The notes below the pieces were generated by a model. That model saw only the letters and a list, made by a program, of their open reading frames with translations, had not been told where the DNA came from and searched no databases. Positions 1-8,262 of a DNA stretch of 64,000 nucleotides are shown here, one piece after another. The position numbers and the translations under genes are program-made. The stretch spans positions 1,512,453 to 1,576,452 of the forward strand of contig NZ_CP009961.1 in NCBI RefSeq assembly GCF_000993805.1, read 5' to 3'. The stretch is from Thermofilum uzonense. GTDB lineage: Archaea > Thermoproteota > Thermoprotei > Thermofilales > Thermofilaceae. Position 1 is the stretch's first letter. Each line of letters starts with the position of its first letter.

Positions 1-534
1 GGAAAGTTGCGGGGGCTTATCTCGGAGCGTCATCTGATCTCTCTTTTCGCGGATATTGAAACCCATGTTAAAGTCAAGGAGATCATGACGAGTAATTTTG
101 TCAGTTTGTCGCCCAGTGATACTCTTGCTGCGGGAATGAAGGTTATGTCTGAGCGCAGGGTTCGTCGACTCCCATTGATCTCGGGTGGTGCTCTGGAGGG
201 GATCGTCACTGTTAAGGACATGATAGGCTTCCTAGCATCAGAGGAGTCTCTGAACTCATTGAGCTCTGGGAGAGTGGAGGCTGTTTACGGCGTGCCCCTA
301 TCCTATATTGCAAGCAGGCCTGTGTTAACAGTCGATCCTGAAGAGGACGTGGGAAAAGCCATACTAAAGATGAAGAACCACAATGTAGGGGCCCTCATGG
401 TGGCTGTGGGTCAGAGGCCTATAGGTATACTTACTGAACGCGACGTCATGTCTAGATTGCCACGCATCAGAGGAGTAGAGACGTTCATAGATGAGATGCG
501 CCAGAAGATATACGCTTCCCGTGTTTCCTTCTAG
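1..534 (+). CDS. CBS-domain protein, truncated by the window edge
   Basis: The frame is open from base 1, so the 5' end lies outside the window. The first residues (GLISERHLI) resemble the last strand and helix of a CBS motif (GIxTERDL), suggesting that an upstream CBS pair is cut off. Two further CBS motifs follow, roughly codons 24-80 and 98-155, the second ending in IGILTERDVMSRL. CBS pairs usually bind adenine nucleotides and control an attached enzyme or channel, but no such domain is visible in this C-terminal part. A TTG at base 7 could serve as a start but would begin in the middle of a motif. The stop is followed within 50 bases by tRNA-Met. Confidence 0.8.
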   Translation, partial: GKLRGLISERHLISLFADIETHVKVKEIMTSNFVSLSPSDTLAAGMKVMSERRVRRLPLISGGALEGIVTVKDMIGFLASEESLNSLSSGRVEAVYGVPLSYIASRPVLTVDPEEDVGKAILKMKNHNVGALMVAVGQRPIGILTERDVMSRLPRIRGVETFIDEMRQKIYASRVSF

Positions 535-581
535 AGGAGCAGCGTAACGGATATATTTTCTTTCTGTAGTTTATTTTTCAA

Positions 582-674
582 GCCGGGGTCGCCTAGCCTG
601 GTCTAGGGCGCCGGACTCATAATCAACCGGGATGAGCTATCCGGTCTTCCCGGGTTCGAATCCCGGCCCCGGCA
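582..674 (+). tRNA. tRNA-Met (CAT), elongator type, with a 17-nt canonical intron
   Basis: The acceptor stem GCCGGGG/CCCCGGC ends in A73, and the T loop is TTCGAAT. The anticodon stem is CCGGA/TCCGG with anticodon CAT at 618-620. An intron at 622-638 lies at the usual 37/38 position. CTCA of the loop pairs with TGAG in the intron, with TAA and CTA as the three-base bulges, giving a bulge-helix-bulge. The mature length would be 76 nt. GCCGGGG with a CAT anticodon fits elongator Met better than initiator, but a tRNA-Ile2 with a modified C34 cannot be excluded from sequence alone. Confidence 0.93.
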
Positions 675-769
675 CTATATCCTACTAGCCGGTCTCTCGT
701 TCATCGATTTCCTAGTGCCTCGTGTGTGGCAAAAAATTTTTGAGTGAAACCCTTACTAATACGTGTGGT

Positions 770-861
770 GCGGCCGTAGTCTAGTCTGGTAGGATGGCGG
801 CCTCCCAAGCCGCAGAGCCCTGTAGGCGCGGAGAACCCGGGTTCAAATCCCGGCGGCCGCA
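770..861 (+). tRNA. tRNA-Gly (CCC) with an 18-nt intron in the variable region
   Basis: The acceptor stem is GCGGCCG/CGGCCGC with A73. The anticodon stem GCGGC/GCCGC carries a CTCCCAA loop, and the T arm is CCGGG-TTCAAAT-CCCGG. The variable region is 23 nt instead of about 5. Removing 816-833 restores it to AGAAC. The intron makes a strict bulge-helix-bulge: exon CCGC pairs with intron GCGG, the bulges are AGA and AGA, and the inner stem is GCC/GGC. The anticodon loop is uninterrupted. The mature length would be 74 nt. Confidence 0.93.
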
Positions 862-898
862 CCTCATATGCACTTCTGGTCACTTGGGGATAGCGTGA

Positions 899-1297
899 AT
901 GAATCCTCAGCCTACTCCTAATCCTGGTTGCAAAACGCTTATAACGGCATCAATGGAAGGGTTCAGTGGTGATTTCGTGAGCCTTACGGGAGTCGAAAGG
1001 TTCGTGCTTGCATATATCTACTATGAGTATGGCGGGAAAATATACTTCCAGGCTAGCAGCAACACCCCTGAGGAGTATCTAGCAGAGTTTATCACTGAGG
1101 AGTTTCTCCCCCGCAAGAACCCGAACTTTGCACGTGTTGTTGCTGGATTCGCGGAGGCTCTAAGAGGGTTGAAGGATAAAGGCTATGTTTCAATGACTGG
1201 ATACGAGGTAAACCTGACGGATGACGGTAAGAGGGAGGCCATGAAGGTTCCTCAGGAGGAGTACAGAGAGCTCAAAAGGAAGTTTACCAAGGTTTAA
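899..1297 (+). CDS. Hypothetical protein, winged-helix-like
   Basis: This 132-residue soluble protein is one I do not recognise. The region around residues 25-125 alternates helices with a short strand pair (GYVSMTGYEVNLTDDGKREA), a pattern common in winged-helix proteins whose wing ends in an xLTxxGxxxA motif. The ATG at 899 comes 38 bases after tRNA-Gly, with no clear Shine-Dalgarno site; the ATG at 951 (MEGFSGDF) is an alternative start. The gene is convergent with the next one and overlaps its stop by 4 bases. DNA binding is an inference from the fold pattern only. Confidence 0.6.
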   Translation: MNPQPTPNPGCKTLITASMEGFSGDFVSLTGVERFVLAYIYYEYGGKIYFQASSNTPEEYLAEFITEEFLPRKNPNFARVVAGFAEALRGLKDKGYVSMTGYEVNLTDDGKREAMKVPQEEYRELKRKFTKV

Positions 1298-1641
1298 GGG
1301 CTTCCTGAGAGTTGGAAAACATATTCTTCCTTGCTAGGGTCAAATTTTCTGACGACTACACCTTTCTCGATAAGCGATGTAAGGGCCTTGTAGAAAACAG
1401 CGGGCTTAATCCCCTTTTTCTTACTCCACTCGTAGAGTTGACTGCGCGTAAGCCCCCCGCCCTCCGGCTTCAAACGTTCAAGTATTAACTCTTCAACCTC
1501 CTCTGTCAGTAGAGCCCCTATACCGGGCTCCTCCCTCTTTTCCCCCTCTACAGTTTTCTTCTCCTCTGACCCTGGTGTTAGGAATGCTGTGAGGTCTACA
1601 CCACTAGGCTGTTTTTCCTCCTTTTTTCGTTTAGAGGGCAT
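1294..1641 (-). CDS. Small protein with a charged N-terminus and C-terminal winged helix
   Basis: The protein has 115 residues. The first 45 are rich in Lys, Glu and Pro and probably disordered (PSKRKKEEKQPSG at the start). Residues 45-115 look like a winged-helix domain: helix EEVEELILERL, then LTRSQLYEWSKKKGIKPAVFYKALTSL split over a turn, then a wing (VVVRKFDPSKEEYVF). A basic tail plus winged helix suggests nucleic-acid binding. I cannot assign a family. It lies 37 bases downstream of the OB-fold gene on the same strand, so the two may be co-transcribed. Confidence 0.6.
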   Translation of the reverse strand: MPSKRKKEEKQPSGVDLTAFLTPGSEEKKTVEGEKREEPGIGALLTEEVEELILERLKPEGGGLTRSQLYEWSKKKGIKPAVFYKALTSLIEKGVVVRKFDPSKEEYVFQLSGSP

Positions 1642-1678
1642 CCGCTTTTACCATTTATTCAAATCGGAGAATTGCTTA

Positions 1679-2128
1679 TTATGTTTTCGTGGGAGTTATA
1701 CTTCTCAAAATCAATTCGCGGTCAACGACTAATTGTCTTTTAAATACCTCGAAATAGGTCTCAGGGACTTTTTTAATGAGAGTTGCCGAGACATAGATGA
1801 CACCGTTGAACTCCCTTATCATCCCATATACCAGCACGGGCGTACCCTCGACAAGCCAACCCATCGTCTCCACCGGTATTTTATCTGGCCAGACACGAAC
1901 AATCACTTCATGCTCTTCAAAGCTGAGAGTGTAGTCTTGAAACGATCTCCACTTGTAAAGACTCTTTACTACTCCAATTGTGCTTATTTTCCTTGCACGC
2001 AGAGTTACATCTTTAAAACTTAGATTCAACGATACAGCGGCCCCGATCTTTACAATGTTCTCTGCCCTAATCTCTGATGGTAGCACCCGCAGGTGTCCAT
2101 CAACGGTTATCACGCGTTCTTCAGCCAT
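1679..2128 (-). CDS. OB-fold nucleic-acid-binding protein
   Basis: The protein has 149 residues. The centre (about 50-125) shows the strand order of an OB fold: a first strand with IGVVKSLYKWRSFQDYTLSF, then HEVIVRVWPD, a helix-turn, then GTPVLVYGMIREFNGVIYV, similar to RPA32/Stn1-type or tRNA-anticodon OB folds. It may bind single-stranded DNA or RNA; this is inferred from the fold pattern. It is divergent from the neighbouring HerA-like ATPase gene, with only about 50 bases between them, so a shared promoter region is likely. No zinc ligands or catalytic residues are visible. Confidence 0.6.
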   Translation of the reverse strand: MAEERVITVDGHLRVLPSEIRAENIVKIGAAVSLNLSFKDVTLRARKISTIGVVKSLYKWRSFQDYTLSFEEHEVIVRVWPDKIPVETMGWLVEGTPVLVYGMIREFNGVIYVSATLIKKVPETYFEVFKRQLVVDRELILRSITPTKT

Positions 2129-2180
2129 TACGTGTCTAACATATCTCGCAACGATTTAAGCCTCGCTAATTTAAACGGTG

Positions 2181-3155
2181 ATGCTTTCTAGGCAGTTGAG
2201 CGTAAACCTATCAAATAGGTTCTTCGGCAAGCTGAAGATACCTGACAGCCACATACTTATCATAGGTCCAACCGGGTCAGGTAAGACGAATACCGCTAAG
2301 GTTCTTGTCGAGGAGTACGTAAAGAAAGGGGTAAGTGTTTTGATACTTGATTGGCACGGTGAATACAAGGGTCTGAAGAGATATGTTCCCGGTGAGAACC
2401 TGTCGATGAATATCCTCGCCGGCCACGACAAGATCGACGTGGAGTTTGTGGTCGACCTCTTGTCTCAGGTCTTCCAGTTGACTGAACCTCAATGGTATTT
2501 TCTAGTTAAAAGCCTTAAAGAGAGAGGCAAAGATGGCTTAAAGCTCTCGTATCTTATAGAAGCCGTGGAGGATCAACCTTCACGAGACTACAAGGAGTTT
2601 GAAGTCAAGGCAGCCCTGCTCCGCAGGCTATCTCTACTAAACGAGGGCGTTATGGGCATGGTTTTGAACGGTGATGAAGCCCCCTATTTCCTTTTTGAAG
2701 ACAACGTCATCGTCGATCTAAGCACGCTCCCATTAAAGTACAGAGGGTTACTAGCCCTGGTCATTTTAAAACACCTTTATGATTTTTCAGTGTTCGCTAG
2801 AGGAATCACAGGAAGGATACTTCACGCCACGTTGATCGAGGAGGCATGGAATATAATTCCTTACAGGGCCAGGTGGGACCCCCCCTCCATAGGTGAGAGG
2901 CTCTTCCTGGAAGTCAGGAAGTTCGGCGAACAAGTCATAGCTGTCTCGCAGAGGCTTGACGACCTTTCAGAGCGAGTCGTGAGAAACTCACAACTCATCT
3001 TGATTCATAACCCGTACCCCCAGGATCTTCTCAAGATAGGTTTCCAAGCTGATACAATATCAAGAACAAGGTTTAAAGCTAAACGGGGAATTATCTACGC
3101 TGTATATCCTGACACAGTCAAGCCTCTACGGGTTAGGCGTGCCAGCATCCTCTAA
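2181..3155 (+). CDS. HerA/VirB4-like (DUF87) P-loop ATPase
   Basis: The protein has about 324 residues. Walker A is GPTGSGKT near residue 30. It is followed by LILDWHGEYKGL, the loop typical of HerA/DUF87 ATPases, and by a Walker B-like LIEEAW near residue 220. The motif VIAVSQRLDDLSERVVRN fits the sensor/arginine-finger region of these hexameric DNA pumps. Family members translocate DNA for end resection (HerA with NurA) or for plasmid and virus transfer. No nurA, mre11 or rad50 is adjacent, so this is probably a paralogue rather than the repair HerA. A GTG at 2178 directly precedes the ATG chosen here. Confidence 0.8.
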   Translation: MLSRQLSVNLSNRFFGKLKIPDSHILIIGPTGSGKTNTAKVLVEEYVKKGVSVLILDWHGEYKGLKRYVPGENLSMNILAGHDKIDVEFVVDLLSQVFQLTEPQWYFLVKSLKERGKDGLKLSYLIEAVEDQPSRDYKEFEVKAALLRRLSLLNEGVMGMVLNGDEAPYFLFEDNVIVDLSTLPLKYRGLLALVILKHLYDFSVFARGITGRILHATLIEEAWNIIPYRARWDPPSIGERLFLEVRKFGEQVIAVSQRLDDLSERVVRNSQLILIHNPYPQDLLKIGFQADTISRTRFKAKRGIIYAVYPDTVKPLRVRRASIL

Positions 3156-3215
3156 GTCATAAGCTTCACGCAAATAAAATATATTAATGTTCGACGTTTA
3201 AGCTTCGGTGTCTGA

Positions 3216-3491
3216 ATGCAGAGGAAGGAGAGGAGATTAAGGATTCGTAGAAAAGATGAGGTGCCGGAGGGCAAGGCTTACATGAATCCTTCAACAATGG
3301 CCGAGCTCGGGATAACCTCCGAGATTGAAGTCGTGATAGCCGGCAAGAAAAAACTACACTTCTCGAGCCAAACATTCGACAAGGTACCTCCCAACGAGGT
3401 TTGGTGCAACACCGACGAGCTTAAAACTCTGGGGGTGGCTGATAACACAATAGCAACTATAAGAGCTAGAGAGGTGAGCACGAGTGTCTAG
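3216..3491 (+). CDS. Small conserved beta-barrel-like protein
   Basis: The protein has 91 residues with a basic N-terminus (RKERRLRIRRKDEVPEG) followed by short strands. The pattern YMNPSTMAELGIT, then IEVVIAGKKKLHF, then NEVWCNTDELKTLGVADNTIATIRA resembles the double-psi beta-barrel of CDC48 N-domains and AbrB-type proteins. The resemblance is by eye, and no enzymatic motif is visible. Its last 8 bases overlap the GTG start of the DUF47-like gene, so the two are translationally coupled and probably functionally linked. Confidence 0.6.
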   Translation: MQRKERRLRIRRKDEVPEGKAYMNPSTMAELGITSEIEVVIAGKKKLHFSSQTFDKVPPNEVWCNTDELKTLGVADNTIATIRAREVSTSV

Positions 3492-4137
3492 CGTCTCAAT
3501 AGCCGACGCTAAACTAATAGCCATCCTACGCAAGGAGCTTACCCTCGCACAGGCAATACTCAACGACATAGCCCGGGTCTTGAAGACCATCGAAGACGAT
3601 ACTCAACGCGAGGAGCAGAAGAAACTCTTGGAAAACGCCCAGAGGATGAAGAACGAGACCAAGGATCTTCAAACAGAGTACCTCTCCTATCTCTCCAAAA
3701 TCTCGCGGATGCTTGAGCACAAGGAGGAGTGGGTCAGAATAGGCTCTAGAATAATGGCAATCATAGACAGGCTAAGCGGCATCACGAACAGGCTAAGCTT
3801 TCTAATACAGCGCAACTGGGTTGTCCCCGCCAACATCAAGGACGGGCTCATAAACATGAGTGAAGAACTAGGAAGAATGCTACAGACCATGGATGAACTT
3901 CTCAATAAACTACAGTCAAACCCCGCACAGGCCCTAGATTCTATCAAGCAGATATCGGAGCTTGAAAACAAGATAGATTCAATTTATAGATCCACGATCT
4001 TCAGCATCCTAGACTCGAACGTCTCAAGTAGTACTTCCCTCCTACTCCTAAGCGTCGCCGAGATGCTTGAAGATATCTCCGACACTGTCTACGACTTGAC
4101 AACCAACGTCTACATACTCCTATTCTATCTCCTATAA
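3484..4137 (+). CDS. DUF47/PhoU-like coiled-coil protein
   Basis: The protein has 217 residues, almost entirely helical, starting at a GTG that overlaps the previous gene. The heptad-rich helices and the C-terminal signature LSVAEMLEDISDTVYDLTTN match the PhoU-related DUF47 family (xxLExIxDxAExxAD). DUF47 proteins are usually encoded next to PitA-type phosphate transporters or linked to phosphate signalling. No transporter is seen here. Instead it is coupled to a 91-residue barrel-like protein, which is unusual for the family. The gene ends 3 bases before the end of the convergent polymerase gene. Confidence 0.6.
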   Translation: MSSVSIADAKLIAILRKELTLAQAILNDIARVLKTIEDDTQREEQKKLLENAQRMKNETKDLQTEYLSYLSKISRMLEHKEEWVRIGSRIMAIIDRLSGITNRLSFLIQRNWVVPANIKDGLINMSEELGRMLQTMDELLNKLQSNPAQALDSIKQISELENKIDSIYRSTIFSILDSNVSSSTSLLLLSVAEMLEDISDTVYDLTTNVYILLFYLL

Positions 4138-4140
4138 CAT

Positions 4141-6522
4141 CTAGGCAAAGTCGAATAGAGAGGACTGTTTCTTACCCTTATAGAAGTGTTCCTCCTTTAT
4201 GCCGAAATATTCCAGGATGCGTAAAGCTGCAGGTATAATCTGGCGTTTAGTATAGTATTCTGTGTCAACATCGCTGAGCGATTTCAGCATGAAGAAGGGA
4301 AGAGCCTTCTCAGAGACTTTCTCCCCGCCCTTAACCACGATATAGCCTATCTTAGACCCCTTGCCCACCCGCCAACCCTGACTGGCCATAATCTTGGCAG
4401 CCCTTACGTGTGGCGCGTCTACCTCGTATTCGTCAAGGCTTTTAGAAAGCGTCTTCCATATGACTAGCTTCTGTGCGGGAATCTTGTTTGCCTCCAAGTC
4501 TGCAATGACCTTTCTCACATAGTCCACAGCCTTCCAGGGATCTCCTTCCTTCAGGACGATCTCTATGACCTTTTCTTGAATCTCCTTGGATATCTCTGCC
4601 CAGTCACCCCTAACCGCTTCAAGCCCGACAACATCTATCCTACCATCCTGTAAAAGCCCACAATACCTCTTCTTCGCCTCTGTGAAGAATACTTTGACAT
4701 AGACCTTATCTACCTTTATCTCAAAGCCGAGGTTTTTCTCCACATAGTCAACGAGTTCCTGAACCTTCTTGGGATCATTTTCCAGGAAAAGAGAGTCCGT
4801 GTCACCGTAGATCACGTGGAGGCCGAGACCCTTAGCGCGTGACAGGGTGGTCTTTATAAGCTCTCTACCCCAGGCCGTCGTGGACTCTGCAACCTCCCTC
4901 ATATACCACCTTGCAACGCTCCAACCGCTATACCCATAGGTAGCGTTAGTGACAACCTTTATGGCCTTTTGTCTCTCGTCAAGCAGTCTGAAGGTATCGC
5001 TGTCAGGGTCGAGCTTCTTCATCTGTTCCCTGATCTTTCGCCTTGCCTCTAGTAGATCTTCCAGTACCTTTGAGTAAAACCCCTTTGGACTCTTCCTGAA
5101 CCTGTGACCGACTCCCGGGGCTATATTAACTTCTTCTGGATCAACCTCGAGGTCTGGAGGAACATAGGTATCAGGCGACACGTTGTACTTGATCATTATA
5201 TTAGGGTACATAGATGAGAAGTCCAAAACAGCTATGTTCTCGTGTATGCCGGGCTCAGGCTTAAGGACAATAGCGCCAGCGTAGGTTTCAAGGGGCCTCT
5301 CCTTACTGTTCGGCACCAGTTCATTAAAAGAATATGCTTTGCGGATAAGGTGCCACTCCACGCGGTTACCGACTGAAGCCGCAAAGACCTGGTCCAATGG
5401 GAGCCCTACAAGGCTTGAAAGTTGGATGGCAAAAGGTAAAACTGCCTCGGCAAGCCTGTATGTGCTTAACGCATCATCCCTATTATAGCGCCTTAGAACG
5501 TCACGCTGGGACGGGTTATCCCAATACTGATAGACTAGCATCGGGTCTATTAGCGTCCTCTCCTCTTTCTTTACCAGCCCGAGATAATCGACAATATTCT
5601 CCAAGGTCTTCATCTTGACCTCAGGGATTTCGCTGGCGTAGTCGTAGAGGTCCATGTTAGCACGCCCAACTATGCTGTAGTGTCCGTAAACGCTTTGGGC
5701 AGGCTCGCCAGTACTTCTAGCTATATCCAGCTTTACCCCGTTTTTACGGGCGCGCGTCAGAATATACGGCCAGTCAAACCTATTGCTATTATACCCGACG
5801 ATTACGTCCGGATCCTCCTCTAAGAGATCATCTACGAACTCTCTAATCAGCCTAGAATCATTCTTGTCCTCTGCTTCGAATGTCTCTATGCCATTCCTCG
5901 TCGCCCTACTTATCAAGACAATGTTGTCTCTCTCGGGATCCGGTTCTCCAAACTTGTTATAGCATTCTATGTCGAAGGCATACACTTTTAGACCAGGAAG
6001 TCTCTGTTCCTCTACGGGCTCCGGAGGCGTCACAGCCTCGAATACACGGTCTACCCGCCATACACGTGGTTTCTCAGCCTCCTTCACCTTTACACTGTGC
6101 CAGGCGCTGGGCCTGACATCATTGTCAACCATGTACCTCATGTAGAACCTGATGTCGGCCTCTAGAACCTCCTTTACACCCTTGGCTTTCGCAGCGGCTT
6201 CACGCGCTTCTGGAACACTTCGAGGATCCGACAAGGTTATCTTGACGACCTCGACCGGTTTACCGAAGTACTTCTTTTCTACTCTCTCTAAAGATAACAC
6301 TTTTATCTTGGAAAGACTCGTTTGGAGAGACCTCAGCAGCTCATCGGTTATTTTCTCGCCGGCCGGCAGCACGTAGAAATACGGGCGGAAACTCTTGTCG
6401 ATGACAACTATCCTCTCGCCAGCCTCGCTAATACCCCACAATCTAACCTCCGGTACCCCGTTAACCACATCATAGCTAACGTCGAGAAGCCAAAAGACTT
6501 CCTCAGACACGACCATCTTCAA
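4141..6522 (-). CDS. Family B DNA polymerase
   Basis: The protein has 793 residues, normal for archaeal PolB. The exonuclease motifs are present: ExoI FDIECYN at 183-189 (Asp184, Glu186), ExoII VGYNSNRFDWPYI near 242, and ExoIII YNRDDALSTY near 348. The polymerase motifs are also intact: A, DFSSMYPNIMIKYNVSPDT, near 435; B, KVVTNATYGYSG, near 520; C, YGDTDSLF, near 573. It should be a proofreading replicative or repair polymerase. The motif C form YGDTDSLF resembles the PolB3 group, but assigning it to B1, B2 or B3 needs a tree. Confidence 0.95.
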   Translation of the reverse strand: MKMVVSEEVFWLLDVSYDVVNGVPEVRLWGISEAGERIVVIDKSFRPYFYVLPAGEKITDELLRSLQTSLSKIKVLSLERVEKKYFGKPVEVVKITLSDPRSVPEAREAAAKAKGVKEVLEADIRFYMRYMVDNDVRPSAWHSVKVKEAEKPRVWRVDRVFEAVTPPEPVEEQRLPGLKVYAFDIECYNKFGEPDPERDNIVLISRATRNGIETFEAEDKNDSRLIREFVDDLLEEDPDVIVGYNSNRFDWPYILTRARKNGVKLDIARSTGEPAQSVYGHYSIVGRANMDLYDYASEIPEVKMKTLENIVDYLGLVKKEERTLIDPMLVYQYWDNPSQRDVLRRYNRDDALSTYRLAEAVLPFAIQLSSLVGLPLDQVFAASVGNRVEWHLIRKAYSFNELVPNSKERPLETYAGAIVLKPEPGIHENIAVLDFSSMYPNIMIKYNVSPDTYVPPDLEVDPEEVNIAPGVGHRFRKSPKGFYSKVLEDLLEARRKIREQMKKLDPDSDTFRLLDERQKAIKVVTNATYGYSGWSVARWYMREVAESTTAWGRELIKTTLSRAKGLGLHVIYGDTDSLFLENDPKKVQELVDYVEKNLGFEIKVDKVYVKVFFTEAKKRYCGLLQDGRIDVVGLEAVRGDWAEISKEIQEKVIEIVLKEGDPWKAVDYVRKVIADLEANKIPAQKLVIWKTLSKSLDEYEVDAPHVRAAKIMASQGWRVGKGSKIGYIVVKGGEKVSEKALPFFMLKSLSDVDTEYYTKRQIIPAALRILEYFGIKEEHFYKGKKQSSLFDFA

Positions 6523-6577
6523 GACTATCTATCGGGAGCTGTTTAAAAAAGATAATGTGCGGGATGCATATCTTGTC

Positions 6578-7189
6578 TCAGCGGGGGAGAGGCCAGGTAA
6601 GATTTTTCTCTCGAGCACCCTCCTTTGATATGGTTAGAACGTCTATACCATCCCCGCTAGCCGCGTCTCGTTTCATGGCGGCTTCTACTGCCTTCACGGC
6701 CAGCTTTTCCGCCTCCTCAATGCTTAAAGAGGAGTCATATGCGTCCTCGATGATACTTATCGCCAGCTGGGTTCCCGTTCCCAGCGCAACATAGTCATCT
6801 TCAATAATAGCTCCTATAGGGTCGAGCGAGTATAGATGAGAGCCACCCTCGTCTATCCCTCCGACAACTATCTCCGCGAAGTAGGGGAAAAGTCTCCTTT
6901 CATAGAGAACATAAGAGAGCAGTTTAGCCGTTGTCCATACACTAGGCGAAATCCCAGCGTCCAACGCGTACAAACGCATTTCAGCCTCAACGATTCTCGC
7001 CAGTGTCTGCATATCCGCCATAAGTCCCGCACTAGCTATGCCCATTCGGTCAAGTATCCTGTAGACCTTCTTACCCGACTTGCTCATCAGGTATAGACCA
7101 TAGGAGACCCTCTTCTCAGCTGCAAGCACAACACCATCAGCAACCCTAATACCCACTGTAGTACCAGGGAGGAACTCTGCCTCTCCCAT
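6578..7189 (-). CDS. psmB: Proteasome beta subunit
   Basis: The protein has 203 residues. A short propeptide (MGEAEFLPG) precedes the catalytic threonine of TTVGI, which autoprocessing would expose. The Asp of VADGVV and the Lys of LAAEKRVSYG correspond to Asp17 and Lys33 of the active site. GTGTQLAISIIEDAY and SGDGIDVLTI are family motifs. The protein forms the inner rings of the 20S core. Many crenarchaea carry two beta subunits, one inactive; the intact Thr/Asp/Lys set shows that this is the catalytic type. The alpha subunit is not in the window. Confidence 0.95.
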   Translation of the reverse strand: MGEAEFLPGTTVGIRVADGVVLAAEKRVSYGLYLMSKSGKKVYRILDRMGIASAGLMADMQTLARIVEAEMRLYALDAGISPSVWTTAKLLSYVLYERRLFPYFAEIVVGGIDEGGSHLYSLDPIGAIIEDDYVALGTGTQLAISIIEDAYDSSLSIEEAEKLAVKAVEAAMKRDAASGDGIDVLTISKEGAREKNLTWPLPR

Positions 7190-7307
7190 CAGTTACACCG
7201 CTTAAAAACAAAATATGCTAGGCTATAAGCCTTGTGTCTATTGAGAACCTCCCGTACATAAGTTTATAAGTTTCCATTAGGTCTTCTAATTAAGAGAGCG
7301 GGGTATC

Positions 7308-8252
7308 GTGGCTCCAGATATGACTGAGGAGAAGCCCAGGCATGCTTCACCGCTCTATGTGAAACTCCCTGAAAGTGAATATTGCATAGACTATATACTA
7401 GTAGCTGAGAAGAATGTGGTTCTCGCAAAGGAGTCTGACGACGCATCTAAGATAACGCCGGGGACAGCGAACACCCTTAAAACTATAGCTGATTTCCTGG
7501 ACGCGCTTCCCATTATACTCTCCAATAAGATTTCAGGAGAAAAGCTGGAGGAGAGCATTGTATATTCTCGCCACAACATCCCGGTGGTGAGCCACGAGAC
7601 TTTCAAGCATCTATTTACTGGAGGCAGGGCACCTCTCATCTACTTCTCTCACGGCGGCGTATACGTCAAAGTGAGGGGTAAAAAGCTCAAGGAGCTTCGG
7701 GAAAAAATGGGGTTGAGCAGGGGAGAGCTGGCCTGGAGGATAGGTGTCTCTAACAAGGCTATAGTTAACTACGAGGAGGGAGAGAGTGACGTTAGCCTGG
7801 ACGTCGCTTGGAAGCTAGAAAAGCTTTTCGGGGATGTTATTTTCGAGGAGGTCTCGACAGAGTCGTTGAAGGAAATCTTCAACGAGAAAATAAAGGCCCC
7901 AGACTCTGAACCCAGGGATGCTATACTTCGCTCCGTCTTCATAGAGCTTAGATCCTATGGCTTCAAGAACTATGTATTCTCCAAGGTGCCCTTCGACGCG
8001 GGTGTGAAGTTCGCACGCGAGAAGATAAACGTCAAGATAGCTATAAAAGAGGAGTCCTCGAGTAAAGACATCATGATAGCTAGCAAGGTCTCCGAGCACA
8101 CTCACACCCCCCTTGTCGTCATAGCTAACACGCTTGACGAGGTAGGGGATGAGGAGAACCTCGTTGTAGTTAAGAGCAAGGACCCACGCAAAGTCAGAGA
8201 TGCCATCCTTAACATCTTCAAGAGAGAAGGCCAGCAAGTTCACTTCCAGTAA
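7308..8252 (+). CDS. XRE-type HTH transcriptional regulator with large N- and C-domains
   Basis: The protein has 314 residues. An XRE-type helix-turn-helix lies at about 123-180: LKELREKMGLSRGELAWRIG, then VSNKAIVNYEEGESDVSLDVA. The N-terminal half and the C-terminal region (about 200-314, with repeated alpha/beta pattern and VVVKSKDPRKVRDAI) match the long archaeal putative HTH-type regulatory protein family rather than small phage repressors. The start is GTG at 7308; an ATG lies at 7320. The gene ends 10 bases before the trm1 start used here, so the two are probably co-transcribed. The ligand and targets are unknown. Confidence 0.82.
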   Translation: MAPDMTEEKPRHASPLYVKLPESEYCIDYILVAEKNVVLAKESDDASKITPGTANTLKTIADFLDALPIILSNKISGEKLEESIVYSRHNIPVVSHETFKHLFTGGRAPLIYFSHGGVYVKVRGKKLKELREKMGLSRGELAWRIGVSNKAIVNYEEGESDVSLDVAWKLEKLFGDVIFEEVSTESLKEIFNEKIKAPDSEPRDAILRSVFIELRSYGFKNYVFSKVPFDAGVKFAREKINVKIAIKEESSSKDIMIASKVSEHTHTPLVVIANTLDEVGDEENLVVVKSKDPRKVRDAILNIFKREGQQVHFQ

Positions 8253-8262
8253 GGCTGACTTC

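Noticed and set aside
701-883. 60-codon minus-strand frame over tRNA-Gly
   Set aside because: It is the antisense of a tRNA gene; its protein-like look (RPPGFEPGFS) is the common artefact of translating tRNA T arms.
8200-8262. Upstream extension of Trm1 to 8200
   Set aside because: The extra residues (SLTSSREKASKFTSSKAD) lie inside the preceding gene and do not resemble the family start.
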